Assembly (NCBI RefSeq): GCF_900243745.1
Contig: NZ_LT984798.1
Location: forward strand, 793,501 to 857,500
Reading direction: 5' to 3'
Length of the DNA stretch: 64,000 nucleotides
Origin: Desulfovibrio sp. G11
Lineage (GTDB): Bacteria > Desulfobacterota > Desulfovibrionia > Desulfovibrionales > Desulfovibrionaceae
The notes under the pieces were generated by a model. That model made no database searches. It was not told the DNA's origin and saw only the letters and a program-made list of their open reading frames with translations. The position numbers and the translations under genes were made by a program. Shown one piece after another: positions 1 through 7,096 of this stretch (the stretch's first letter is position 1; each line of letters starts with the position of its first letter).

Positions 1-124
1 TTCTGAAATGAACGCATATCTGTCGGCGGTGAATTGCCCAGTTCTCTGATTTCTTGCGGAACAATAGCAGAGAGTGCTTACAGCGCGCAAGAAACACAGT
101 ATTACCTGTCACGGGGCTAAAAAT

Positions 125-757
125 ATGCACTTTCACTTGTCTGCCAACGCCGCCAAAGATTTTGGGGTATCCGACTTTATCCCGGCACATGGAGACCACG
201 ATGAGTTTTCCCAACACTGGTATGTCCATAGGGTTCTCATTGATCGGCGCAAGTGCATCATCGTCATGGAAGCCCATACTCGCTACACGCTGATTTTTTG
301 CGGTGCGACAAAACCCTTTTTTAATAAATTTCCTCAGCTAGTTGCAGACAGTTTGTGGCGGCACATTGTCGCTCTGTGCGCAGTCCCCGCCGGGCATTAC
401 GATCGCATCCGCGACAAAGCGGCCAAAATGTGCGCGGGGATTGAGTATCACAAGGGTTTGAACAAGAGTGTCCAGTCCCACATTAAGGACGTGGCCCATG
501 AACTTGATTGGCAAATCCATCAGAATGGCTTTCCGGTGAATCCTGGCGCTGAATTTTACTATGCAACGAAATGCAACCAGACTTTCCGGTCACGATACGG
601 CGAAAAACAGTACATCATCCCGCTGGTGGAATTTCAGCGCCAGTGGTGTGAACGCCTGGGAGTATCCCCTTTGGAGGGCTGGTCGTTCCACTCCATGCCG
701 CCCTTGAGTTTCTTGTGCAAAATTTTCGACATGCCCCGGCCTGGGTCGGCTTCATGA
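125..757 (+). CDS. DUF6933-like hypothetical protein
   Basis: This 210-residue protein resembles the DUF6933 family. Members have a short N-terminal strand, then a WYxxxxxIxRRKxxI-type stretch (here WYVHRVLIDRRKCIIVMEA), and a C-terminal part with an N-x-S-V-x-x-x-I-x-D segment (NKSVQSHIKDVAHEL). No enzymatic motif is visible and the family has no known function. I start it at the ATG at 125 because family members begin just before this strand; an in-frame ATG at 74 would add 17 residues of poor quality. No strong ribosome binding site is seen. The gene stands alone, 88 bp ahead of a toxin-antitoxin-like pair. The family assignment rests on remembered motif resemblance and is moderately sure. 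Confidence 0.6.
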   Translation: MHFHLSANAAKDFGVSDFIPAHGDHDEFSQHWYVHRVLIDRRKCIIVMEAHTRYTLIFCGATKPFFNKFPQLVADSLWRHIVALCAVPAGHYDRIRDKAAKMCAGIEYHKGLNKSVQSHIKDVAHELDWQIHQNGFPVNPGAEFYYATKCNQTFRSRYGEKQYIIPLVEFQRQWCERLGVSPLEGWSFHSMPPLSFLCKIFDMPRPGSAS

Positions 758-845
758 TTTGGGGAATGATAGCTCCGCAAAGGCAACAGGCGGCTTGACT
801 GTCTTCAATTCGTGCATTAATATTTTCCTAAAATAGGAAACAGCC

Positions 846-1127
846 ATGCTCGCACAACCCACTATAAAGACCATCGGCGTTAACGGCCAAATTTCTCTGG
901 GCAAGCAGTACGCTGGCCAGCAGGTGCTTGTGGAGGAACAAGAAACGGGCGTGTGGCTTATCCGCACCGCCGATGTGATTCCGCATAACGAACGTTGGCT
1001 GCACGAGTCGGACCACCAGGCCAAGCTGGGTGCCGCCTTGTCTTGGGCGGCGACCAATAAGGCTTCAGATGCCGATAGTGATGCCGTCCTTGAACGTTTG
1101 GCCGGGCAAAATGACAGTGCCGAATAA
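846..1127 (+). CDS. AbrB/SpoVT-like antitoxin candidate
   Basis: This 93-residue protein has an N-terminal beta-rich segment (NGQISLGKQYAGQQVLVEEQ) that resembles the swapped-hairpin AbrB/MazE DNA-binding fold. An acidic, helical C-terminal half follows, as expected for a toxin-neutralising tail. Its 3' end overlaps the next gene by 17 bp, a usual arrangement for antitoxin-toxin pairs. It would bind the partner toxin and repress their shared promoter. The fold is inferred from pattern, and the pairing from overlap and partner identity. Confidence 0.6.
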   Translation: MLAQPTIKTIGVNGQISLGKQYAGQQVLVEEQETGVWLIRTADVIPHNERWLHESDHQAKLGAALSWAATNKASDADSDAVLERLAGQNDSAE

Positions 1128-1434
1128 GCAACTCATCCGGCTGGATCTGAACAACCCTGTGTTTCAGGATGCTCTTTTTGCGTTGCAAAAGGAGGAGCGC
1201 CTGGCCGTGCTGGATACCTTGAAAAAACTTCGGCAATTGCACTGGCCCCAGCTCTATGCGGACAAGGGATTGCGTTGGGAAAAAATAGCCAGCATCAAGC
1301 CGCCAGAAGGCATTTCCGCTTTATATTCCCTGCGGATTACCAGAAGTTGTCGAGCGACAGCCTTCCGTGACGGGGACTTTCTTCGATTTTTGACCATCCA
1401 TTCCGACCACGATGCCACATATGGAAAGAAGTAA
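1111..1434 (+). CDS. RelE/ParE-superfamily toxin candidate
   Basis: This 107-residue protein starts at the ATG inside the end of the upstream antitoxin gene. The C-terminal half carries the RelE-like pattern: GLRWEKI, then YSLRITRSCRATAF, then FRDGDFLRFLTIHSDHDATY. That is a basic strand with RITxxxR followed by a strand ending in a DHD-x-x-Y turn. RelE-superfamily toxins with this tail cleave mRNA at the ribosome. An in-frame upstream ATG at 1030 would read through the antitoxin region and is unlikely. The IS4 element begins 89 bp downstream. The superfamily is fairly sure; target and activity are not known. Confidence 0.65.
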   Translation: MTVPNKQLIRLDLNNPVFQDALFALQKEERLAVLDTLKKLRQLHWPQLYADKGLRWEKIASIKPPEGISALYSLRITRSCRATAFRDGDFLRFLTIHSDHDATYGKK

Positions 1435-1546
1435 GATCGCCAACGCCCATGCTTCTTCGCTATTACACTGAGCGATTCTTTTTCACGGTCTGAATGGCTG
1501 TAATCATCAGATACACCCATTGCTGTCCGGCTAAGGGGTAACAAAA

Positions 1547-1620
1547 AAGTCCAAAATCTCAGCAGTATGTGGTATAAGAAGTTACCACAACAACTTGCCA
1601 CACAAGGAGATTTTGGACTT
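1547..1620 (+). promoter_or_regulatory. Inverted repeat covering the transposase ribosome binding site
   Basis: AAGTCCAAAATCTC (1547-1560) and its exact reverse complement (1607-1620) form a perfect 14-bp stem with a 46-base loop. The right arm contains part of the Shine-Dalgarno AAGGAG (1604-1609) and the first bases of the TTG start codon (1619). A transcript that enters from outside would fold this stem and hide the translation start. A transcript begun inside the loop would lack the left arm. This type of protection is known from other insertion sequences; here it is inferred from sequence. Confidence 0.6.
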
Positions 1621-2764
1621 GAGCCATCATACTACACTCTTCTCTCAACTGCTATCCCTGATACCGGGACATGTTTTTGAAAAACTCGAACGCAAGCACA
1701 AAACTGGCCGCTCTTCACGCCAATTTGGATTCAAGGAGCAATTCACCGTCATGGCCTTTATCCAACTCGCTGCAAGGCGCTCTTTACGCGATGGGCTTCG
1801 CGCCTTGGAGGCGGCCAAGAGACGGCTGTATCACCTCGGCTTGAAATCAGTAGCGCGTTCCACGGTTGCCGATGCCAACAATTCAAGGCCTGTGGAATTT
1901 TTCAAAGACCTGTTCGCTGAAATGTATGGCCTGTGCCATCTTCGTGCGCCTCGTCACAAATTCCGCTTCAAGTGCAAACTGTACAGCATGGACGCCACCA
2001 CCATCAGCCTATGCCTGTCCATCTTTCCCTGGGCGTCGTTCCGGCGGAACAAGGCTGGCGTGAAAGTAAATACCGTGCTTGACCACGATGGCTACATCCC
2101 CGCCTTCGTCGATATCAGCAATGCCAAAACCCACGAAAGCCGCATGGCCAAAAGTCTTTCATTGCCAAAGGGTTCCATCGTCACCTTCGATAAAGGCTAT
2201 ATCTGCTATTCCTGGTTTCGCATGTTGACCGCGAAGGGCATTTTCTTCGTAACCCGACTGAAGAGCAATGCTGCCTATAAGCTCGTTGATCGCCGCGCCG
2301 TAGACCGGAAAACCGGGGTCACGTCCGATCACATCATTGACGTGAGCAGCCGGGGAAAAACCACTCGTCTACGCAGAATCGGCTATCGCGATGCGAAAAC
2401 CGGCAAACGGTACGAATTTTTGACCAACCATTTCCGCCTGTCCGCCAAGACAATTGCTGATATCTATAAAGAACGCTGGCAAATTGAAATATTCTTCCGC
2501 GAAGTCAAACAAAATCTGCATATTAAAAGCTTTGTCGGGCGCTCGGAGAATGCGGTGCACATCCAGATTTATACGGCCCTGACCGTGTATTTACTCCTGG
2601 CCTATCAGAAATTCCTGAGCAAGCTTGGGCTGTCGGTGCAACAACTCTTCGAGCTCATTTGCTTGAATCTGTTCGGCAAGGATTCTCTGGAAGAACTTCT
2701 GAATCCGCGAAGACGAAAAACTATAAACACCTATAGTTATAGCCTGTTAGCTATGGGTGCTTAA
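1619..2764 (+). CDS. IS4-family DDE transposase
   Basis: This 381-residue transposase has an N-terminal domain (LFSQLLSLIPGHVFEKL, then RQFGFKEQFTVMAF) typical of the DUF4372-type IS4 members. The RNase H-like catalytic core follows. The first catalytic Asp is in YSMDATT, the second in FDKGY, and the Glu lies in YKERWQIEIFFREVK, which fits the IS4 YREK signature. I choose the TTG at 1619 because AAGGAG lies 9 bases upstream; a TTG at 1613 is too close to it. The gene ends 8 bp before the right end of the element. Length and motifs are complete, so it is probably active. Confidence 0.9.
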   Translation: MSHHTTLFSQLLSLIPGHVFEKLERKHKTGRSSRQFGFKEQFTVMAFIQLAARRSLRDGLRALEAAKRRLYHLGLKSVARSTVADANNSRPVEFFKDLFAEMYGLCHLRAPRHKFRFKCKLYSMDATTISLCLSIFPWASFRRNKAGVKVNTVLDHDGYIPAFVDISNAKTHESRMAKSLSLPKGSIVTFDKGYICYSWFRMLTAKGIFFVTRLKSNAAYKLVDRRAVDRKTGVTSDHIIDVSSRGKTTRLRRIGYRDAKTGKRYEFLTNHFRLSAKTIADIYKERWQIEIFFREVKQNLHIKSFVGRSENAVHIQIYTALTVYLLLAYQKFLSKLGLSVQQLFELICLNLFGKDSLEELLNPRRRKTINTYSYSLLAMGA

Positions 2765-2773
2765 CCGGACAAC

Positions 2774-2914
2774 ATTGACTTCTTCCATCTTTGCGACTGT
2801 ATCAAAAACGGGAGCATCAAATATCTGGAGCTGTCCGGTGAAGAATTTTCCAGAGGCTCTGCAACAATCGGCAGCATTGATTTTATGAGCTCGCTGTCTG
2901 ATACTATTGAGTGA
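2774..2914 (+). pseudogene. 3' remnant of a gene cut by the IS4 insertion
   Basis: An open frame of 46 codons begins inside the right target duplication and ends at a TGA at 2912-2914. It reads IDFFHLCDCIKNGS at its start and FMSSLSDTIE at its end. It has no start codon at its 5' end. Joined to the sequence left of the element with one CATTG removed, the frame runs back only to a TAA about 20 bp upstream. So the parent gene was already frameshifted or deleted. It lies 21 bp before the next gene, which has its own ribosome binding site. The product is not recognised. Confidence 0.35.
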
Positions 2915-2935
2915 TGGAATACCCTTGGAGGTCTC

Positions 2936-3673
2936 ATGAAACATCCCCTTGGACGCAGGCGCAAACTACGCCCCTTTGAATCTCTTTCGCGAAAAAAGCG
3001 CGGGAACTCCGTTGTCCGCCTCCGGCAACGCATCCTTCAGAATAAAAATATTTATGGTGGTATGTTTACCAGCCATCTCGTGCTGAACGAGCCTGGAAGG
3101 CCACCTCTGTATAATCAATGGTTTGATTTCTTTTTTTTAGGACAGGACAAGTTCACGATCTGGAATGCATTTATATTCACCGCGCAAGCTGCATTTTGGG
3201 ATGAGGTCAAAGATTTGGCCAGCGAAAGAGCCAGAAAGATGCTGTCCTCTGAGGAGCGGGAAAAAGAATTCAAGTTTGAGATGGAGCCTGCGGAATTTGA
3301 TGCGTGGGGAAAGCCCCTGACCTACAGCATGATTTTTCGAGACTACACCTATCCACAATTTAACGGCATGACCTATAGGGATTACTGTCGCCAGTTGGAG
3401 AGAGAAATAATCATCTCCGAACCACCTGCCATCCATGAAAGCTTCAAACTTGACCATGGCTATGAGTACGGCATTGGCTTGCGCATTGTTGTTGACGCGG
3501 AAGAAATCACTCAAAGCGTGATTGAGCAGGCTATTCTTCGATTCAAAGAGCTGGGTGAAACAGATTGGCAGGCGGCAACGCCCGTACCGCGTGAGCGGCT
3601 TCCCCTGAAAACCGAACACGACAGCTTGGCGGAGGTGGAGCCATGGTCGCCAGGCCTTCCTGTCAGAGAATGA
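2936..3673 (+). CDS. Hypothetical protein, unrecognised
   Basis: This 245-residue protein starts at the ATG at 2936 behind a good ribosome binding site (GGAGG). The first 30 residues are very basic (KHPLGRRRKLRP, SRKKRG). Next come an aromatic stretch (YNQWFDFFFLGQDKF), a helical acidic part, and a Tyr-rich segment (DYTYPQFNGMTYRDYCRQL). No signal peptide or transmembrane segment is clear. I do not recognise the family. It sits between the IS4-damaged remnant and hipBA in accessory DNA, so a mobile origin is likely. Confidence 0.6.
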   Translation: MKHPLGRRRKLRPFESLSRKKRGNSVVRLRQRILQNKNIYGGMFTSHLVLNEPGRPPLYNQWFDFFFLGQDKFTIWNAFIFTAQAAFWDEVKDLASERARKMLSSEEREKEFKFEMEPAEFDAWGKPLTYSMIFRDYTYPQFNGMTYRDYCRQLEREIIISEPPAIHESFKLDHGYEYGIGLRIVVDAEEITQSVIEQAILRFKELGETDWQAATPVPRERLPLKTEHDSLAEVEPWSPGLPVRE

Positions 3674-3705
3674 GGGAAGTTTTAACCAGATCCACCCATA
3701 AAGTG

Positions 3706-3740
3706 GTGTAAAATCCACCATCAGATGGTGGATTTTACAC
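3706..3740. repeat. 35-base perfect palindrome
   Basis: GTGTAAAATCCACCATC and its exact reverse complement are separated by one base. The structure lies 33 bp after the 245-residue gene and about 75 bp before the hipBA operator. No T-run follows on the plus strand, so it is not a standard terminator. It could be a protein binding site, a transcript-end hairpin or the trace of a lost mobile element. Confidence 0.8.
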
Positions 3741-3814
3741 GCGAGCACCAGTGACGCTGCTCCCCTTACTTCACTCCTGCCACTCATACGATTATACTGT
3801 TGTCTTCGTCTCGT

Positions 3815-3856
3815 ATTTTAGCTATTATTTGTAAAATATAAATTAAGGGCTAAAAT
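3815..3856 (+). promoter_or_regulatory. Inverted-repeat operator overlapping the hipB start
   Basis: ATTTTAGC (3815-3822) and GCTAAAAT (3849-3856) are exact inverted arms about 26 bases apart. They surround a very AT-rich core that could hold a -10 element. The right arm runs into the ATG of hipB. HipB proteins repress their own promoter through spaced palindromes like this. The operator role is inferred. Confidence 0.5.
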
Positions 3857-4166
3857 GCTAGACTCAATTCTTAAAGCTCCCCAAGAAATCCGTCGTGATA
3901 TCGCCGCTAGAGCGCAGGCCCGGCGTCTCGCGCTCAATATGAGCCAGAAGGAACTGGCGGCACGTAGCGGAGTCTCTCTTGGTTCTGTAAAGCGCTTTGA
4001 GACAACGGGAGAAATATCTCTGTCTTCTCTCCTATCCATTGCAATGGTTCTTAACGACCTTGAGGCCTTTGCAGGGTTGTTCAGCCCCCCACGTCCAGAG
4101 AACCTGTTCACACTGGAAGAGCCCACCCCCCGTAAAAGAGCTGGGAGAAAACGTCATGAATCTTGA
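3855..4166 (+). CDS. hipB: HipB-like antitoxin (XRE helix-turn-helix)
   Basis: This 103-residue protein has a central helix-turn-helix: NMSQKELAARSGVSLGSVKR, about residues 32-51. A short hydrophobic helix follows, then a basic tail. It overlaps hipA by 11 bp, the usual antitoxin-toxin coupling. By family it binds HipA and represses the operon. The N-terminal helix before the HTH is longer than in E. coli HipB. Confidence is high from motif and context. Confidence 0.85.
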   Translation: MLDSILKAPQEIRRDIAARAQARRLALNMSQKELAARSGVSLGSVKRFETTGEISLSSLLSIAMVLNDLEAFAGLFSPPRPENLFTLEEPTPRKRAGRKRHES

Positions 4167-5310
4167 TGTCCATTTACATGCCCATGGTGAACGCCACTAT
4201 GTGGGCAAACTTGCCGAGCAAGGCGGTACAATACTGTTCCAGTACGCGCCGGAATTTCTCGATTCTGGCATCAACATCTCCCCGTTCAAGCTTCCCCTCA
4301 GCCCAGAGGTCAAGGAAGACCCCAAGCATACCTTTGACGGGTTATTCGGGGTTTTTAACGACAGTTTGCCGGATGGCTGGGGACTACTTTTGCTAGATAG
4401 GGCCTTGCGCAAGAGAGGCTCGTCATTGCAAGCCTGTCTGCCTTTGCAGCGTCTTGCCATGGTGGGGATGCATGGAATGGGCGCACTCGAGTATACTCCT
4501 GCAATAGATCAGATCGATGAGGTTGTTTCTGTAGCGGAATTGGACGCACTGGCCGAAGAATCCCTCAAGGTCTTGCGGGACGCTCCTGTGGATGTAAACC
4601 AGTTAGACAGGCTCATACAGCTTAACGGCTCATCCGCTGGAGCCAGACCAAAGATTCTGGTGAACGTCACGGAGGATTATCGCATTGTACCCCAAGACAC
4701 TGGTGGAGAGCCCCAAGGAACTCCGTGGATTATCAAATTCCGCTCCGCGCACGAATCACCGGACACGGGGTTGATGGAATATGCCTACTCCATAGCAGCC
4801 AGGGAAGCCGGGCTTGATATGCCCGAGACGCACCTCTTCCCGTCAGAGACCACGCCTGGCTACTTTGGCGTCAAACGCTTTGACAGAGTACAGGGCATGA
4901 AAGTGCATGTGCACACTGCCTGCGGTTTGCTGCACGCCTCGCATCGTGAACCGTCACTGACCTATGAAAGCTTGCTGCGCCTGACACTGTTACTGACCAA
5001 GGATATGCGCGAAGTACACAAAATGGTGCGCCTCATGGTGTTTAACGTGCGTTCCGGCAACAAGGACGACCACTCCAAGAACTTTTCCTTCCTGTTGGAC
5101 AAGAATCATCAATGGCGCATGGCTCCGGTTTACGATCTGACGCCTTCTGAGGGTATCAACGGGGAACAGACTTGCATGGTGAACAACAAGGGACTGAGTA
5201 TTACCGAAAAGGATCTGCAGGCCGCTGCTGCGACAGTGGACGTTGACGCACGGACAGTAAGCGAAATGATTCAGCAGGTGGATGAGGCGTTGGCGAAGGT
5301 GAAAAAATAA
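4156..5310 (+). CDS. hipA: HipA-like serine/threonine kinase toxin
   Basis: This 384-residue kinase matches the HipA family. It has an N-terminal subdomain with FDGLFGVFNDSLPDGWG and a Gly-rich loop in SSAGARPKILV. Then come WIIKF, the catalytic segment GNKDDHSKNFSF (about residues 300-311), and the metal-binding YDLTPS. HipA toxins phosphorylate glutamyl-tRNA synthetase or other tRNA synthetases and slow growth. The ATG at 4156 overlaps the end of hipB and follows GGGAGAAAACGTC; a longer frame upstream shadows hipB. All key residues are present, so it is probably functional. The actual target is unknown. Confidence 0.9.
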   Translation: MNLDVHLHAHGERHYVGKLAEQGGTILFQYAPEFLDSGINISPFKLPLSPEVKEDPKHTFDGLFGVFNDSLPDGWGLLLLDRALRKRGSSLQACLPLQRLAMVGMHGMGALEYTPAIDQIDEVVSVAELDALAEESLKVLRDAPVDVNQLDRLIQLNGSSAGARPKILVNVTEDYRIVPQDTGGEPQGTPWIIKFRSAHESPDTGLMEYAYSIAAREAGLDMPETHLFPSETTPGYFGVKRFDRVQGMKVHVHTACGLLHASHREPSLTYESLLRLTLLLTKDMREVHKMVRLMVFNVRSGNKDDHSKNFSFLLDKNHQWRMAPVYDLTPSEGINGEQTCMVNNKGLSITEKDLQAAAATVDVDARTVSEMIQQVDEALAKVKK

Positions 5311-5443
5311 AGAGCTCAGACAGCATTTACATATCTTAACGGAATTTCCTTCTTTTCGAAAATCCGTCAAGAAAAATAACCGCAAAATTTTAGTTGCTGC
5401 AGGGTGCAGCAAGTTGCAGGAGGTTGCGCACTCGCTCCATCAA

Positions 5444-5546
5444 GAGGGTGTAAGAAATTTTCTCATGAGGCCACGAGTCAAGCAAAACCTTTCCCCTCTT
5501 TGCTTTGCTCTTTTTGGGGACACCCCCTAAATTTTCTTACACCCTC
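5444..5546. mobile_element. MITE-like element with 18-bp inverted ends
   Basis: The left end is GAGGGTGTAAGAAATTTT and the reverse complement of the right end is GAGGGTGTAAGAAAATTT, so 17 of 18 positions match. The interior is only about 67 bp and has no gene. The ends look like those of IS256-type elements, so it may be a non-autonomous derivative. I could not find a clear target duplication. Its right end supplies the last codons of the neighbouring minus-strand gene. Confidence 0.6.
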
Positions 5547-5859
5547 GATCTTCTCGCCACTGACGAATGAATTCCCATCGCTCCTTGGGAGTCCATATTA
5601 CTCCGAAAGGTGAGCATGAGCGCAACACCTGTCCCTGTTCCGATGTCTCTGTGGCCAGAGAAATGACGGCTTCCGGTCCTTTTTCAATCGCATCAAGCCA
5701 TTGCTGCAAGTATCCTGTTGAACCTGGACATTTTTCAGATTTCAGCCAAGTATCCACGCATTTTTTCATGTCTGCCAACAGCAACGGATTTTTGCTTAAT
5801 CGTGTCGCCAAGTGCAGATGCATGGCAAATGAAAGGGTGTCTATTTTTGAGTGATTCAT
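5527..5859 (-). CDS. Small hypothetical partner of a DUF6036 nucleotidyltransferase
   Basis: This 110-residue soluble protein is mostly helical with several Trp and Cys residues and no motif I recognise. Its ATG overlaps the stop codon of the upstream nucleotidyltransferase gene (ATGA), so the two are translationally coupled. The C-terminal residues (GCKKI) are encoded by the end of the MITE-like element, so the original C-terminus may have been replaced. Pairing with a nucleotidyltransferase suggests a toxin-antitoxin-like unit. That is inference from gene order only. Confidence 0.5.
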   Translation of the reverse strand: MNHSKIDTLSFAMHLHLATRLSKNPLLLADMKKCVDTWLKSEKCPGSTGYLQQWLDAIEKGPEAVISLATETSEQGQVLRSCSPFGVIWTPKERWEFIRQWREDRGCKKI

Positions 5860-6455
5860 CGCTCTTGCCCTAAGTTTTTCCCTCGTTTCATGTAGGCTTC
5901 AATGTCACACGTAACACGGTTTTTCACATATCCTAGCTTGGCCCCAAGCTTTTCTGCTGGTAGTTGGGACAAAAGTTTTTGCATGGTGTTCACGTCAAGC
6001 AAGTCTTCATCCCAAAGTTTTTTTATGAATTCGGTGTCCTTCCCTCGTCCAGCGCAGTATTTTGAAAGTGCTAAGTCTTCCACAGAAGGAAAATAGACAT
6101 TGATGTCTTCTTCAAAAATGTAGTGTGAGACCCTTTGGTCCCAACCCAATGGAAAGATAGCTGTCCCCATATCGCATCCATCTGCATAGTAACCAAAGGT
6201 TTGATGAAAAGGTGATAGCTCTCCAATTGTTCCTGAAATTAAATCGGAAATGATTTCATTTTCTGGAATTGGAGCTATATCTAGCTCCATTGATTCGTGA
6301 AAAGAAAAATCATAATCCTTGTCTAAGCAGTGCCCCAAAATGGCTTGCGATCCAAGAATGAGAAATTTTTTATATCCGGTTACCCCTGCTGAAGCCCGAA
6401 TTACATGGCGCAGCGCTTCAATTTTCATTCTACTTCCTGTGTTTTTTATCTCCAT
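5856..6455 (-). CDS. DUF6036-like nucleotidyltransferase
   Basis: This 199-residue protein has a nucleotidyltransferase-type start, FLILGSQAILGHCLD, where GSQ replaces the usual GG/GS turn. It is followed by ESMELDIAP, a D-x-D-like site. A VEDLALSKYCAGRGKD segment near residue 125 is typical of DUF6036 and AbiEii-like proteins. Relatives act as toxins or antitoxins by moving nucleotides onto tRNA or proteins. The start may be the ATG at 6455 or the second Met nine codons in. The reading fits the family, but the activity is unproven. Confidence 0.65.
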   Translation of the reverse strand: MEIKNTGSRMKIEALRHVIRASAGVTGYKKFLILGSQAILGHCLDKDYDFSFHESMELDIAPIPENEIISDLISGTIGELSPFHQTFGYYADGCDMGTAIFPLGWDQRVSHYIFEEDINVYFPSVEDLALSKYCAGRGKDTEFIKKLWDEDLLDVNTMQKLLSQLPAEKLGAKLGYVKNRVTCDIEAYMKRGKNLGQER

Positions 6456-6469
6456 CCTTAATCTTGCCT

Positions 6470-6601
6470 TTACCGATTTTCATTCTTGAAAAAATTATCC
6501 AACGCATCCCTTACTATGTCCACTTCTTTCATCCGGTGTTCGAAAGCATATTTGCGTAACTGTTCAGCCAGAGCGTATGAAAAAACGAAACTCTTTTTTA
6601 C
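6470..6601 (-). pseudogene. Ribbon-helix-helix-like remnant lacking a start codon
   Basis: An open frame encodes FVFSYALAEQLRKYAFEHR followed by a helix containing VDIVRDALDNFF. This fits a CopG-type strand-helix-helix: basic strand, then a helix ending in an R-D-A-L-x-x-F-F pattern. An in-frame TAG stands two codons before this segment, and no ATG, GTG or TTG occurs before the internal Met. It ends 14 bp ahead of the nucleotidyltransferase gene. It may be the decayed DNA-binding member of that operon. Confidence 0.35.
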
Positions 6602-6672
6602 CGGCTAATCTCTGTCCATGCAAACAGGGCGGGATATAAAAAACTCCCGCCCTGCAATCAGACTGTAGCCCT

Positions 6673-6834
6673 CTACATGCCTTCGCTTTCAGGCAAGGCC
6701 AGCTTTTCAGGTTCATCCACTGTATCACGGGTGCCGCTTTGCCGACCCTCCAGTTCCATAGAAATCGCCGCCGCAGTGAATACCCCTGCGACACCAGCGA
6801 GTATGCCACCTATAAATACCCATTTATTGCTCAT
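6673..6834 (-). CDS. Small single-pass membrane protein
   Basis: This 53-residue protein starts at an ATG preceded by AAAAGGAGAGTAACC. Residues 4-24 (WVFIGGILAGVAGVFTAAAI) form one clear transmembrane segment. A charged C-terminal tail rich in Glu and Pro follows. There is no homology I can name. It is the last strong gene of the minus-strand block that ends with the VWA protein, and is probably co-transcribed with it. Such small membrane proteins are common beside mobile-element maintenance genes. Confidence 0.6.
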   Translation of the reverse strand: MSNKWVFIGGILAGVAGVFTAAAISMELEGRQSGTRDTVDEPEKLALPESEGM

Positions 6835-6908
6835 GGTTACTCTCCTTTTCAGTTGCGTAAATGCAGGAGGCGGGATCACTCCCGCCCACTGTTGCCGTTT
6901 TGAATAGC

Positions 6909-6980
6909 TTAATCGTCCCAGTTTTCCTTGATGACCTGCAACACAGCAATAGCAACAGGTATCCATGCCAGTGGGTTCAT
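6909..6980 (-). CDS. Tiny 23-residue membrane peptide candidate
   Basis: The ORF encodes MNPLAWIPVAIAVLQVIKEN plus three more residues ending in Asp-Asp. A strong ribosome binding site, AAGGAGG, sits five bases before the ATG. The peptide is an amphipathic or membrane-spanning helix with a charged end, like type I toxin peptides and small membrane modulators. It lies between the VWA gene and the 53-residue membrane protein. The ribosome site is the main support. Confidence 0.45.
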   Translation of the reverse strand: MNPLAWIPVAIAVLQVIKENWDD

Positions 6981-7096
6981 ACAGCCTCCTTGAGTGTCAG
7001 CAGCGCGGAATACGCAGCCGGTTGTGGGTGAAGAATGTTGGATTGGATCGTGCCGGATTCCAGCGGCAATAGTCCAAGGGTACCATCATGCTGCAC
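6977..7096 (-). CDS. Tentative 39-residue ORF overlapping the VWA gene end
   Basis: A GTG start inside the last codons of the VWA gene opens a 39-codon frame. Its TGA overlaps the ATG of the 23-residue peptide (ATGA). The translation ends in PAAYSALLTLKEAV. The stop-start overlap suggests translational coupling in the order VWA, this ORF, tiny peptide. No clear ribosome binding site is seen, so this is a weak call. Confidence 0.2.
   Translation of the reverse strand: MQHDGTLGLLPLESGTIQSNILHPQPAAYSALLTLKEAV

Larger units (their letters stand above)
1523..2772 (+). mobile_element. IS4-family insertion sequence with CATTG target duplication
   Basis: This is a 1250-bp element. The left end reads CTGTCCGGCTAAG and the right end, reverse complemented, TTGTCCGGTTAAG, so 11 of 13 positions match. 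CATTG lies directly outside both ends (1518-1522 and 2773-2777), which gives a 5-bp target-site duplication. It holds a single DDE transposase gene on the plus strand. The intact repeats and exact duplication point to a recent insertion. Confidence 0.9.

Noticed and set aside
5411..5580. Target duplication around the MITE-like element
   Set aside because: The flanks do not match at any length from 2 to 10 bp by eye.
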